Assembly: GCF_026262505.1 (NCBI RefSeq)
Contig: NC_067206.1
Coordinates: 7,158,879 to 7,222,878 of the forward strand
Reading direction: 5' to 3'
DNA length: 64,000 nucleotides
Origin: Trichomonas vaginalis G3
Taxonomy: Eukaryota > Parabasalia > Trichomonadida > Trichomonadidae
How positions within the stretch are numbered: the stretch's first letter is position 1; each line of letters starts with the position of its first letter. The notes beneath the pieces were generated by a model. It did not search any database and was not told the DNA's origin. It saw nothing but the letters and a program-made list of their open reading frames with translations. Of the stretch, positions 27,130 through 37,171 are shown one piece after another. A program made the position numbers and the translations under genes.

Positions 27130-30100
27130 ATGGATTCAAGTTCTGATTCTAACGAGGAATCTATCGATTATGCAGATATTCACGATACCAATATGGCAAA
27201 TGTAAGACTAACCAAAGATAATGAACGACTTACAAATTTAGTTAACTCTCTAAAGCACCAAATTTCGGAATCTTGCCAATTTGTAGAGAGAAACGCAGAA
27301 CTTGAAAGAAATAATCAAAAAATACAAGCAGAACTACGATCTACAAAGCTAGAATTAGATGATTATAAAAATAGGCTTGAAATCTCGATGAAAACTATCG
27401 AAGACCTGAAAAACAAACAGGCTAAAGAACAATTAGCAAGAAAAGAAATTCCATCATTTACTGTTAACAATGACAGGGAGAAAGATCTGCTAAATCAAGA
27501 AATCAAAGCAATAAAAGAACAAATAAATAAAAAGAATAACGAAGTACTAAAAGCCCAAACGGAATTAAGTAGTCTTAACGCATCTATCAATTCTCTACTG
27601 AAGGTTTCACAAACTGTTTTTAATCAAGTGTTTGAAAATCCTAAAAAATTAATGCAATTCTTAATAAACCAACAACATAATCAAACACCTGAGCCATCAC
27701 AAGAATGCATACAGCCAACAATATACTATGACGATAAACTTTTGGCAAAAATAGAAAAACTTCAAAATCGAATTAAAAATGAAAAACATTATTCATTAGA
27801 ATTACAAACTCAGTTCGATAAAAAGCGCGAAGATTACGAAAATAAGATTTCAGAGCAGTTACAACAGATCAACAAACTTAATTCAGAAAATCAAGATTTA
27901 CATCATCAAATTTCACTAAAAGATCTTGATATTTCTCAGCAGAAAACATTAATGAACAGTGAAATCGACTCACTCAAACAAAAAATCACTATTTTGACCA
28001 AGAAAAACAAAGAACAAGAAGAATCTTCAATGAAAAACAAAATTTTTGAATTATCTGGAACTCTTAAACAAGAAAACGCTGATTTAAAGCGTCAAATACA
28101 AGATCTCAAGCATGTATCAGATGAACGCGATCGTCTTCAAATCGAAAACAAGAATCAAGCCAAATTGTTGATGGATCAAAGGAAATATTTTGATGATCAG
28201 AAGGAAACAATGAAAAAGAGAATGGACAAAGTAACAGATGAATTAAATAATGTTAAAAAACAGAACGAACAACTCGAAATGAAATTAAAATCAATACAAT
28301 TCGATAAAGATTCTCAAGATGAATTAAACATTGCTAATATTGCTAAATTTAAGAGTCTTGAATCATCACTTGCGATGGCTGAAAATATCAAACTTGAATT
28401 ACAATCACAAAACCAAAAATATGCAAGATCTATCAAATATCTTGAAGAAAATCTCGAAAACATGAGAGCAGAGAACCAAAAACTCTTAAGACATAGAGAT
28501 AGACTTGTTTCTGTTGTGGGAAAACAAAGTTTATTGTTAAATAACTTAGAAAAATATTCATCTGAATTAAATTCAGAAAATAGATCAATAAAAGACAAAA
28601 TTATTGAAACAAAGACAAGAATAATACAAAAAGAAGCAGAAAAACCACAAGTTATTGATATTCCTATTACTGCTTGGTATTCTCAAGAGTTTTCTAGAGA
28701 ACTATGTTCAGAAATCAGTAAAATTGTTAATTCACCAATAAACAATGTACAAAAGATGAAAAGTGTAATGGATATGGTTGGATCTGCTTATAACAAGCAA
28801 ATACAAGAAAAATCTAAACAGATTCAACAAATTACAGAACAAAATGACACAAATAAAAAGTTACTTGAAAAAGTTATAACAACATTATCTGATATTCTTG
28901 AAATGCCACAACTTTCTATTTATTATATAACTGCTGATTTCGAAAAGGCTTTCTCAGAGATTAATAACTATATTGAGAAAATTAGATTCGCTTCAACACA
29001 AGCAGCAAACAGTAAAGCAGAAGTTGAAGATGAATTGGCATCAATTATCGAAAAACTTGATGTTAAAAATAAAGATGATGCAATTGAAATGATAAATGAA
29101 CTGTATTTGCATATTAAAAATCAAACATCGGAAATCAAATCATTCAAGAAACAGATAAACCAACTGAAAAAGCTTATCAAGGCATGTAATTCTCAATCTG
29201 ATATTAAAGATTATGAAAATCAACAGAAAATCAAAACTTTGACTGAAGAAAATAACGAAAAAGATAATGAAATAGTTAGTTTATCAAGAAAACTGAAAGC
29301 AACAGAAAACTCAATTAAAATTTTAGAAAAACATATTGAAGATGTCAGAAACAAAGCTAAAAACGATGTTAATAATGCAATTAATAGTAATACAATGAAT
29401 TCGAAATCAGAATCAGAGAAATGCCAAAAGATTATTTCTGAAATTAAAGAAACAAAAGATAAATTGAAGGCGGAAAATGATGATCTCAAACTTAGAATCA
29501 AGTTCCTTGAAAATGAAATCACACAACTCAAGGGTTGCATAATAACTGTAGAAGGTGCAAGAAAGAAATCTGACGAAGAAATGTCAAAATTATTGAATCA
29601 ATTTGATAGCTATGATGCTAAGTTAAGAGCAGAATTTGCAAAGGAAAAGGAAGATCAGAAGCAATTATACGAGAAACACATTGAAGATCTCAAGAAAAGA
29701 AGTGCAGAACTTGCAAACTCTCACACCGTTCTATCAAATTCTCTTTGCGAATGCAATGACAAAATTTCGGAACTTTCAAAGAAAGTTATATCATATGATA
29801 AGCAAATTGATAACATAAACTGTGATAACAAACTCAAAATCGAAGAATTAAATAGACAGCTTGATGTTGCAAACGCAAAAATTAAATCAATTTCTTTATC
29901 TAAAGATATTGAATATCAAAATATCATTGATGATATCACTAAGCAAGCAAAATTCGAAAAACAGAGCTTAATGGACTCTTTTGTTTGTGAATTGTGCCAG
30001 TTTATTGATCCACATATTCAAATTACGCCATCTATAATTATTACTGCTGTCAAGAAAGCAAGTGAAGAATTAAAGCGATTAGAAATGCAAGAAGAACGTT

Positions 30101-30186
30101 TGAGATCAATATTAAGCTTATCAAACAAGGATTGTGTTGAGGATTTCGTATCGAAATTAGTTATTTCTCAATATATGCGCAAATAA
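27130..30186 (+). CDS. 1018-aa coiled-coil protein
   Basis: From the ATG at 27130 the protein is almost entirely coiled coil, very rich in Lys, Glu, Asn, Gln and Leu, with breaks near residues 140-200 and 520-620. The N-terminus is short and acidic (DSSSDSNEESIDYADIHD). A final segment, about 900-1018, is less charged (SFVCELCQFIDPHIQITPSIIITAVKKASEELKRLEMQEER) and may be a small globular or dimerisation domain. No motor, zinc or kinase motif appears. Similar proteins in trichomonads are cytoskeletal or Golgi-matrix scaffolds, but no specific family is recognisable. The open frame begins 19 codons earlier at a GTG. A TCACA initiator-like string lies about 38 nt before the ATG. Confidence 0.7.
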   Translation: MDSSSDSNEESIDYADIHDTNMANVRLTKDNERLTNLVNSLKHQISESCQFVERNAELERNNQKIQAELRSTKLELDDYKNRLEISMKTIEDLKNKQAKEQLARKEIPSFTVNNDREKDLLNQEIKAIKEQINKKNNEVLKAQTELSSLNASINSLLKVSQTVFNQVFENPKKLMQFLINQQHNQTPEPSQECIQPTIYYDDKLLAKIEKLQNRIKNEKHYSLELQTQFDKKREDYENKISEQLQQINKLNSENQDLHHQISLKDLDISQQKTLMNSEIDSLKQKITILTKKNKEQEESSMKNKIFELSGTLKQENADLKRQIQDLKHVSDERDRLQIENKNQAKLLMDQRKYFDDQKETMKKRMDKVTDELNNVKKQNEQLEMKLKSIQFDKDSQDELNIANIAKFKSLESSLAMAENIKLELQSQNQKYARSIKYLEENLENMRAENQKLLRHRDRLVSVVGKQSLLLNNLEKYSSELNSENRSIKDKIIETKTRIIQKEAEKPQVIDIPITAWYSQEFSRELCSEISKIVNSPINNVQKMKSVMDMVGSAYNKQIQEKSKQIQQITEQNDTNKKLLEKVITTLSDILEMPQLSIYYITADFEKAFSEINNYIEKIRFASTQAANSKAEVEDELASIIEKLDVKNKDDAIEMINELYLHIKNQTSEIKSFKKQINQLKKLIKACNSQSDIKDYENQQKIKTLTEENNEKDNEIVSLSRKLKATENSIKILEKHIEDVRNKAKNDVNNAINSNTMNSKSESEKCQKIISEIKETKDKLKAENDDLKLRIKFLENEITQLKGCIITVEGARKKSDEEMSKLLNQFDSYDAKLRAEFAKEKEDQKQLYEKHIEDLKKRSAELANSHTVLSNSLCECNDKISELSKKVISYDKQIDNINCDNKLKIEELNRQLDVANAKIKSISLSKDIEYQNIIDDITKQAKFEKQSLMDSFVCELCQFIDPHIQITPSIIITAVKKASEELKRLEMQEERLRSILSLSNKDCVEDFVSKLVISQYMRK

Positions 30187-30271
30187 TTATTTGTTTGAAG
30201 AATAAAATATATTATTTTTTTTAGTTTAAATTTCGAAGGCCTTGTTTCATGCGTCTACAAGAACGAATCCA

Positions 30272-31951
30272 TCACTCTTCATAATCAAGAGGGATAGATC
30301 CATGTCCGTCTTTAGCATTGATATCTGCACCATTTGAAATAAGAATTTCTGCAGTTTCTTTGCTGTTATTCATGGCTGCAGAATGAAGAGGGGTACATCC
30401 ATCTTTAGTTTTAGCATTGATATCTGCACCATTTGAAATAAGAATTTCTGCAATTTCTTTGCTGTTATTCATGGCTGCAGAATGAAGAGCGGTACATCCA
30501 TCTCCGCCTTTAGCATTGATATCTGCACCATTTGAAATAAGAATTTCTGCAGTTTCTTTGCTGTTATTCATGGCTGCAGAATGAAGAGGGGTACATCCAT
30601 CTTTAGTTTTAGCATTGATATCTGCACCATTTGAAATAAGAATTTCTGCAATTTCTTTGCTGTTAACCCTGGCTGCAGAATGAAGAGGGGTAAATTCATC
30701 TTTAGTTTTAGCATTGATATCTGCACCATTTGAAATAAGAATTTCTGCAATTTCTTTGCTGTTATTCATGGCTGCAGAATGAAGAGGGGTAAATTCATCT
30801 TTAGTTTTAGCATTGATATCTGCACCATTTGAAATAAGAATTTCTGCAATTTCTTTGCTGTTATTCATGGCTGCAGAATGAAGAGCGGTACATCCATCTC
30901 CGCCTTTAGCATTGATATCTGCACCATTTGAAATAAGAATTTCTGCAATTTCTTTGCTGTTAACCCTGGCTGCATAATGAAGAGGGGTAAATTCATCTTT
31001 AGTTTTAGCATTGATATCTGCACCATTTGAAATAAGATATTCTAAAAGTGATGAAAGATGGAAATTCGGAGAATAAGCAAAACATGTGTTGATGTCATTT
31101 GTTTGATCCAAATAAACTAAAAATGATTAAAGATTATTATATTTAATGCAGAATATTAAATACAAATAATCAATTTTAATATTGTGTTCATTCATCAAAA
31201 ATGTTACAAAATCAATATTGTGTGATATAATTGCATATAGCATGCATCCTTCACCTGGTTTTTGTACTTTCAAGCATTCATTCATAATTTCTGGATTTCC
31301 ACTCAAAAAAGAATATCTAAGACAATTTCGAGTGATTTCTGATTCAAATTTCGTTCTTAAAAACTTAAAGCAATCAACAGATCCATGATAACAACATAGT
31401 TCAAGTAAAGAAATACCATGTCCTTCTAAAAATGGATATAAATCACTTTTTAATTTTTGATCTTTATCAAATCCTTCTCTTTCTGTAAAATTTATCAATG
31501 CTATTTTGTCATCATCCATAATAGATCTGTGAATTGAATTTTGGTTGTGAATATCAGATGAATAATGAGAATCTTCAAAATCGTTAAAACTTGTTTCCTC
31601 CTTTTCATTCAATACTGTACTGTATTCTTTGTAGAAAAGGTAATTGAAAACTCTGTTGATTCTTTTGACATGATTTAGATGGTATTCGTCAACAATTTGT
31701 TTGGCAATCACTAAATATGACTTCATGTAGCGGTTGTTATAAATTGAAAGTTCGGATATTTCAGTGATTATCGCATCAGGCGGAATATGATAAGAGTCAA
31801 TCAGGTTTTGTTTGATTTTTTTGTAAATTGCGTTTAATTTTTCTTCGTCATTTGTTTTCAGCCTGTACAAAGCATTGTAGACATCATTATATCCTGTACA
31901 AATCTCCATCAATTTGTCATAATGAGTATGGTTAATTTCTCCCTTGGACAT
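30272..31951 (-). pseudogene. DUF3447/ankyrin-repeat gene interrupted by one nonsense codon
   Basis: Same architecture as 21846-23432: an N-terminal DUF3447 part (MSKGEINHTHYDKLMEIC to CIKYNNL, ATG at 31951) and eight or so ankyrin repeats ending at SIPLDYEE. A TAA at 31127-31129 splits the reading frame. The two halves are in the same frame, and the intact paralogue has Gln (CAA) there (NNLQAF), so one C-to-T change explains the break. The ankyrin part is a run of nearly identical 99-bp units, evidence of recent unit duplication or gene conversion. A truncated 275-aa product is possible. The next in-frame ATG downstream does not precede a full domain. Confidence 0.85.
30310..31040 (-). repeat. 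99-bp tandem ankyrin units, homogenised
   Basis: About seven tandem 99-bp units, each one 33-residue ankyrin repeat with core LISNGADINAK. Units differ only in a few alternating blocks (GGDGCTALH versus TKDGCTPLH or TKDEFTPLH), and the variants recur in a patchy order, as expected for unequal crossing-over or conversion. Confidence 0.9.
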
Positions 31952-32307
31952 CAAACAAAAATTTTCAAAAAAAAACTAGTTAAATGTGAGCTCAAAAAAA
32001 TGACTAATTTTTTTAAATAGCACGATGCATATAAGAAAAATATTGATTTAATTGGTCATAATTTTACATAAATTTCATTTTCAAAAGAAGAGCTACATTC
32101 CAATAATGGTTTGTTTCATCAACAAGTGCTCCATGGATACTATGAAATTTTGCAAAATTCTCTCTTTTTACTATGAAAGAATATGTACCGTCATGTAAAT
32201 TGTCAAAAATCAAAATGGAAAAAGCTAAAAAAATTTAAAATATAGAACGCGAAAGGTACCCAGTAAAGATCTTATTAAGAAAAGCCAAAGTTATCAGAAA
32301 CAAAATC
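31952..32307. other. intergenic spacer, 356 bp
   Basis: AT-rich gap between divergent genes. No frame, RNA or repeat could be supported. Confidence 0.45.
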
Positions 32308-32562
32308 ATGGGTGTTAAAGGCAGTAAATTAGGAGATGATGAAGATGTTGATTTAGATGAAATGTTTGATAACATTAAAAAGGCTAAGAAGGAAAAAGTT
32401 GCCAGAGATGCAGCTCTCAAAGAAGCAATGGAAAAATCAAAGCAAAAACGTAGATATACAGAAGATGGTCTCCCAATTTTCACAGAAGCCGAACTTAAGA
32501 TGGATAATCCTAAGGCTGGAACAACACCTTTATGCCCATTTGATTGTGATTGCTGTTTCTAA
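32308..32562 (+). CDS. DUF1764-like small conserved protein
   Basis: A complete 84-aa protein with a Lys-rich helical N-terminal half and a conserved C-terminal block RRYTEDGLPIFTEAEL followed by TTPLCPFDCDCCF at the very end. This RxTEDGxxxYTxxEL and CPFDCxCCF pattern is the signature I know from DUF1764, a eukaryote-wide family with no established function. The four Cys of the tail could bind metal. No transmembrane span or signal is seen. The ATG at 32308 is the only reasonable start. Confidence 0.75.
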   Translation: MGVKGSKLGDDEDVDLDEMFDNIKKAKKEKVARDAALKEAMEKSKQKRRYTEDGLPIFTEAELKMDNPKAGTTPLCPFDCDCCF

Positions 32563-32963
32563 GTAAATTTTCCAAAAAAAAGAAATAATACATGAAAAAA
32601 GCACAATTGCAACCCCTCAACACTTACCATGCATTTTACTTTATAATTATAAGATAGAATTAAAATAATAGATATATATATTTGATAAATTTTCTTTTTT
32701 GATGCTATATAGCAAAATTTTTCAATCGCACATCATTTTCTATTCAGTTTAGACATCAATATTTAAGATTTTCTCCTCTCATTTAAGTTTTAGATATCAA
32801 ATTATGTTAATTATCGGCGTTAATATCTTCTCTCGATGTCCCACTCAATAATTACACATATTTGTATATGAAATTTCATCTTAAACTCTTAAGTTGACAA
32901 AGAAAGTTATAAATTCTAAAACAAACATAATTTAAACATAACAAATACAAATATATACAATGA
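32563..32963. other. intergenic spacer, 401 bp
   Basis: AT-rich spacer between the 3' ends of convergent genes. Nothing else was recognised. Confidence 0.45.
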
Positions 32964-34037
32964 TTATCTTTGACCAGGTTTCCAGAAATCCTTTGTTTCT
33001 CTGAGAGAGTTTGGGATCTTGATTGCTGGTGTTTTTGGCCAAATATACTTCAAACTCTTAAGTGGATCGATTGGGAACTTTGATTCTGAGTAAGGTTTAG
33101 GAGGTAAAACCTCGGGTCTCGAAGCCTGTAAAGAAAATGTTTCTTTTGGTGGAGGAAGAAGTCGAGATTGAGATCTTCGAGGATGAATGCGTTCCAGCAT
33201 CTGCTTTTGCTGCTGTGAAAGAGCATCCAAGAATGCAACTCTTTCATTCTTAGGCGGAGCGTAATCTCTGGAAATTTGGTGACTCATACTTAGATTTCCT
33301 CTGGCTTTTGCTTTGAGGTTGTCCAGTTGAGGTATTGCGTTATCTGAATAGTCTCTTCCTTCATCTGCTTTGACGATATGTGTTCTTCCAACTTGTTTTC
33401 CGAATTCCACTCCTTTTGGTTCTTTTGGAGGCTCAATATAGAAATCTGCTGTAGTATTTAGACTTGTCTTGAACATATCATCATTCCTTGATGCTTGGTG
33501 ATCAAATGTATACTTGTATTTCTGAGGAAAAGATTTGTCAGGATCAATATCAGTGATTGGTTCGGCAACGGGGTGCGGAAACTGATTTGTATCAAATGTC
33601 CTTAGCCCTAACGAAAAAGAGTCAAGAATGTTCTGTGTAGTTTCGCCTTCTTTTGCTTTTATTGTTGGCAATTCACCAATTTTTGGTCGTGCAATTGTCG
33701 ATTTTGTGGCATTAAAGTTTGGATTGTATGAAGCAGGTTCAGGTACAGCGGTTTCTGGGAATTTAAAAGCAGGCTTGTAAGAAGTAATTTTATGATGAAA
33801 AGCAGGAGGAGATGATTCTGATTTGGCCACATTTGCTGATAGGCTGTAATCTAACATTTTACCAAATTTTGATATAGGTTTGATTTTTACATTGTAATTT
33901 TGTTCAAGTGCAGATTTTGGAGGTGCAGAAGAGTTTTTTGGATCGATATCAAGGGGGACCATAGAAATAAGTTCCATTCTCTCCCATGTCTTTTGGGCAT
34001 TTGTATTCTGGAACTGCTCATTTTTGTTCTTTTTCAT
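32964..34037 (-). CDS. hypothetical Pro/Ser/Lys-rich protein, possibly axonemal
   Basis: A 357-aa low-complexity protein rich in Pro, Lys, Ser and Phe, with no predicted globular domain. Recurring short motifs with a Pro-Glu-Pro and Tyr/Phe core (VPEPASYNPNFN, KSFPQKYKYTFDH, ADFYIEPPKEP) recall the STPGR/SHIPPO repeats of flagellar microtubule proteins, but they do not match closely enough to name. It starts at ATG 34037 (MKKNKNEQFQN). A role in the axoneme is inferred from style alone and from CFAP45 being nearby. It could equally be a disordered cytoskeletal linker. Confidence 0.5.
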   Translation of the reverse strand: MKKNKNEQFQNTNAQKTWERMELISMVPLDIDPKNSSAPPKSALEQNYNVKIKPISKFGKMLDYSLSANVAKSESSPPAFHHKITSYKPAFKFPETAVPEPASYNPNFNATKSTIARPKIGELPTIKAKEGETTQNILDSFSLGLRTFDTNQFPHPVAEPITDIDPDKSFPQKYKYTFDHQASRNDDMFKTSLNTTADFYIEPPKEPKGVEFGKQVGRTHIVKADEGRDYSDNAIPQLDNLKAKARGNLSMSHQISRDYAPPKNERVAFLDALSQQQKQMLERIHPRRSQSRLLPPPKETFSLQASRPEVLPPKPYSESKFPIDPLKSLKYIWPKTPAIKIPNSLRETKDFWKPGQR

Positions 34038-34125
34038 ATTTTAAATCTTTACAAAATTTTGCAACATTTTTTTTTGTACAATTCAAAATTGAATTCATCA
34101 GTATAATCTTCTGAGTTCTGACAAT

Positions 34126-34314
34126 ATGAAACCATGCTCAGACTTTATAGAGGCATTTGAGAAGCCTTTCCTCATAATATCTAGTGATTTCAATGAAGAT
34201 ATACGCATTGCATTCGCAATTGATTTGATTAAGAAGCATCAACAAACCAAAATTAGTGGCCAACTCACCATTCCAAAAAAGCTAGGCCTTAATATCCCTT
34301 GTTTGAAGATTTAG
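34126..34314 (+). CDS. possible small protein, 62 aa
   Basis: A short ATG-initiated frame lying between a divergent gene and the eS17 gene. The translation (MKPCSDFIEAFEKPFLIISS, then a charged helix) has plausible amino-acid use but no recognised domain. It ends 64 bp before the eS17 ATG. It may be a real small gene, a leader frame or chance. Confidence 0.25.
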   Translation: MKPCSDFIEAFEKPFLIISSDFNEDIRIAFAIDLIKKHQQTKISGQLTIPKKLGLNIPCLKI

Positions 34315-34378
34315 CTTTTTTAATTTTTTTTTCATGGAGCCCAAGATACGATAAAAACGGTTTGTCCCTCCTTTTAGC

Positions 34379-34768
34379 ATGGGTCGTATCCGTACAAAGA
34401 CCACAAAGAGAGCTGCACGCCTTGTTATTGAGCGTTTTTATGGCCAACTTTCCTTCGATTTCCAGGACAACAAGCGCGTTTGCGATGCTGTCGCTGATAT
34501 TCCATCAAAGCGCATGCGCAACAAAATCGCCGGCTACGTAACCCACCTCATGCGCCGCCTTGAACGTGGACCAGTTCGTGGCATTTCATTCAAGCTCCAG
34601 GAACAAGAACGTGAGAAGCGTGATAACTGGATGCCAACCACCTCCAAGCTTAACGTTCCAAAGATCCTCGTTGATCCAGAAACAAAGGAGATGCTTGCTG
34701 CCATCGGCCTCAGCGAAATGGAAGGTGTTGAGGTTTTCACACGCCGTGCTGGCCAGCGCACTCAGTAA
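34379..34768 (+). CDS. RPS17: 40S ribosomal protein eS17
   Basis: A 129-aa protein with the complete eS17 sequence: [20 protein letters not shown] at the N-terminus, then [24 protein letters not shown] and the [18 protein letters not shown] block, ending in a short basic tail. It belongs to the small-subunit beak region near the mRNA entry. G/C-rich third codon positions (CGTATCCGTACAAAG-like use) contrast with adjacent genes, as for PEPCK and uS3. A leader of TTTTAGC precedes the ATG; no TCAYW initiator was found within 25 nt, so ribosomal-protein genes here may use another core promoter. Confidence 0.95.
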   Translation: MGRIRTKTTKRAARLVIERFYGQLSFDFQDNKRVCDAVADIPSKRMRNKIAGYVTHLMRRLERGPVRGISFKLQEQEREKRDNWMPTTSKLNVPKILVDPETKEMLAAIGLSEMEGVEVFTRRAGQRTQ

Positions 34769-35125
34769 ATCTTATAAATACCCATTATACTGAAATGTAC
34801 AAATCCTAAATTTAGAATATTACAAATCAACTCTTTTATTTTTAATTTATAATAAAATTTCTTAAATATGGCTATATTTTATAATTCATTTGTATGTCAA
34901 TCATATGCTTGTGCCAGAAATAAACAAAATCAATCAATATTCATTTGAAACATTTCCAATATTTTAATAATATAAGAGTATTTCATGTATTTAATAAGTT
35001 GTTTTGTAAATAAGATCAAGAGTATCATATATTAAAGCAATTATTTACGACAATCAATAATTCAAAAAAAGTTTAATAATAAAAATCAAAAAAATAATAA
35101 AAAAATAATATTCTTTTTTGAAGGA
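34769..35125. other. intergenic spacer, 357 bp
   Basis: AT-rich convergent spacer between eS17 and CFAP45; no gene or RNA seen. Confidence 0.45.
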
Positions 35126-36523
35126 TTATTGTGATTTGAACTTCAAATTCTTAATATCAGCACGATACTTTTCAGGAACACCCGCAGCCTCTAGCTCTGC
35201 GAGTTTCTTCTGTCTAATTCTCTCAACTCTCTGCATGTAAGCATCTTGTTCAGCCTGCATTTTTGCCTTTTCTCTGTTCTTTGCATCTGGATCAATCTTC
35301 CTTGACAATTCTCTTAATTCGACTGTTTGTTTAAGTTCCTCGCGATACTTCTGGTCAGCCTCGATCTTTGCTGTGTAATCAGCGAGTGCCTTCTGCTTCT
35401 TTGTCTCTGCCTGCTCGAGCATCATCTCGTATTCCCTGCGTTCTCTTGCCTGTTGTTCGAGCTGATCTAATTTCTTGGAGTTGATCATGTCTGCGCGGTC
35501 TTTCTTCAATTTCATGACAGCTGTGATCTTTGCCATCTGTTCGGCTTCTTCCTTCTCGGCAGCTGCACGTGCCTGCTCCTCCTGGACGCGCTGTGCCATC
35601 ATCTCATCACGGATGGCTTTAGTATCAATAGCGCGTTGTTGTTTGGAGCGGATTTCTTGGATTTCGCGCTCTTTAAGACGCTTTTGAGCTAAGATTTGGC
35701 GCTCGCGAGCTTCTTCTTTAAGAGCTTTCTCGTTTGCGTAATCAATTGTCATCTGTGCGAGTTCTTGTTCCTGGCGCTTTTCTTCGGCTTTACGTTTAAC
35801 AAGAGCTTCCTCCATGGCAATGCAATCGTGAAGGAAGGCTTGCTGTCTGGCCTTTTGCTCAGCACGAATACGCTCATCTTCTTGACGGATCTGCTCGTTT
35901 TGGATAGCAAGAGCTTTGGCTTCGCGATCACGACGCTCGGCTTCAAGAATGGAGTTGATCTTGTGCTCTTCGATCTGTAATTCGATGATTGCACGGCCAC
36001 GACGACGCTGCTCCTTTAACGATGCTTCACGTTCGTCATAATGAGATTTAGCTCTTTGCCTGTTTTCTTCGAGCATATCAGCGATACTGCGCTCTTCAGC
36101 CTTTTCATCTTCCTTCATCTGTCTGTGGATTTCAAGCTGCTGATCGCGGAATGTTCTTGCTTTAGCTGCAACCATTTCGCTATTGATCTTTTTGACTTCA
36201 TCTAAGTCTTCATCTGCTTTAGTATCGGCAATTTGAAGTGCGTAGTCTCTTTCTTCAAAAGTATTTAATGTCTGTAGATTTCTTGTAATAACTTCTGGCT
36301 TTGTTTGAGTATCTATAAGATTTTCGCGCTTCTTTGTGATTTGAAGTAATTGCTCTTGTTTAGTTTTCTCGTCGTTAAGGGCAATTTGCTTTCTTTGCTC
36401 TGGTGTTAAATGTTTTGCTTCTTTCTTTACACGCCTCCAATCGCCGCGTCCAACAATCACTGCGTTGGTTGCAACAGATGTGATTCTGGTATTATACTTC
36501 GGATTGTGCGCTGTAGTTTTCAT
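35126..36523 (-). CDS. CFAP45: CFAP45-like axonemal microtubule-inner protein
   Basis: A 465-aa coiled-coil protein dense in Arg, Lys, Glu, Gln and Ala, of the trichohyalin/plectin-homology (TPH) kind. It tracks CFAP45 along its length: an early GRGDWRRVKKEAKHLTPEQR block corresponding to the region before LTxEE, then the AKARTFRDQQLEIHRQMKEDEKAEE stretch, and the diagnostic C-terminus RIRQKKLAELEAAGVPEKYRADI, where CFAP45 ends RKKLEELRATGLPEKYC. CFAP45 lies inside doublet microtubules and stabilises motile flagella, fitting a multi-flagellate. The N-terminus is short and Ser/Thr/Asn-rich. The ATG at 36523 is used because the longer frame starts at a TTG. Confidence 0.85.
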   Translation of the reverse strand: MKTTAHNPKYNTRITSVATNAVIVGRGDWRRVKKEAKHLTPEQRKQIALNDEKTKQEQLLQITKKRENLIDTQTKPEVITRNLQTLNTFEERDYALQIADTKADEDLDEVKKINSEMVAAKARTFRDQQLEIHRQMKEDEKAEERSIADMLEENRQRAKSHYDEREASLKEQRRRGRAIIELQIEEHKINSILEAERRDREAKALAIQNEQIRQEDERIRAEQKARQQAFLHDCIAMEEALVKRKAEEKRQEQELAQMTIDYANEKALKEEARERQILAQKRLKEREIQEIRSKQQRAIDTKAIRDEMMAQRVQEEQARAAAEKEEAEQMAKITAVMKLKKDRADMINSKKLDQLEQQARERREYEMMLEQAETKKQKALADYTAKIEADQKYREELKQTVELRELSRKIDPDAKNREKAKMQAEQDAYMQRVERIRQKKLAELEAAGVPEKYRADIKNLKFKSQ

Positions 36524-37171
36524 TGAATGAATAATAACGGACAAAAATGCGGCTTGACAAACGTCTTAGAAATATAACGAGAAATTCATGAAATAGATTC
36601 GGATAGATTAGCTTTTCTTATATACAACGAATTTTCCCCTCATTAGCTAAAAATAATTGTTTGATTTCATTGTTTAATTGTTAGATACATGGAGATTGTT
36701 TTCTATATGACACATTTCATACCATTTTAATTTTGGCTCCTAAACATTGTGTTAAAAAATCTTATTCAATATTCAAAAAATAATAGTGGATGACATATAC
36801 AGATATCAAAAGGCAAATGGGGAGGTATTGAACCAAGTAAATAAAAGTCAATTCTCTAAACGAAACTCATTATTGAGAAATATTTAATCAATTATCATCA
36901 TATTTTGGCATATCATGGCTGAAAACATCCAATAAATGGTATGGTTGTTCCATACATTTAGCGCCGGAATAGAATAATCTCATGAAATTTAAAATATCTT
37001 TACATTCAATTTTAATCAAGAACAATGACAGCGAAAGCCATTACTTGAAATGACATGAACCTTATCTTTTAATAGAATGACATATTTATCCAAAATAGGA
37101 GTGTAGAATGTTTTCGAGTTTTTTTTTTTGAAAGGATTTTTCGGTTTTTGTCTGGCCTTTTCCAAGGATTA
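36524..37171. other. intergenic spacer, 648 bp
   Basis: AT-rich, divergent from both sides. A T-rich tract (37120s) immediately precedes the uS3 leader. No gene, RNA or element was recognised. Confidence 0.45.
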
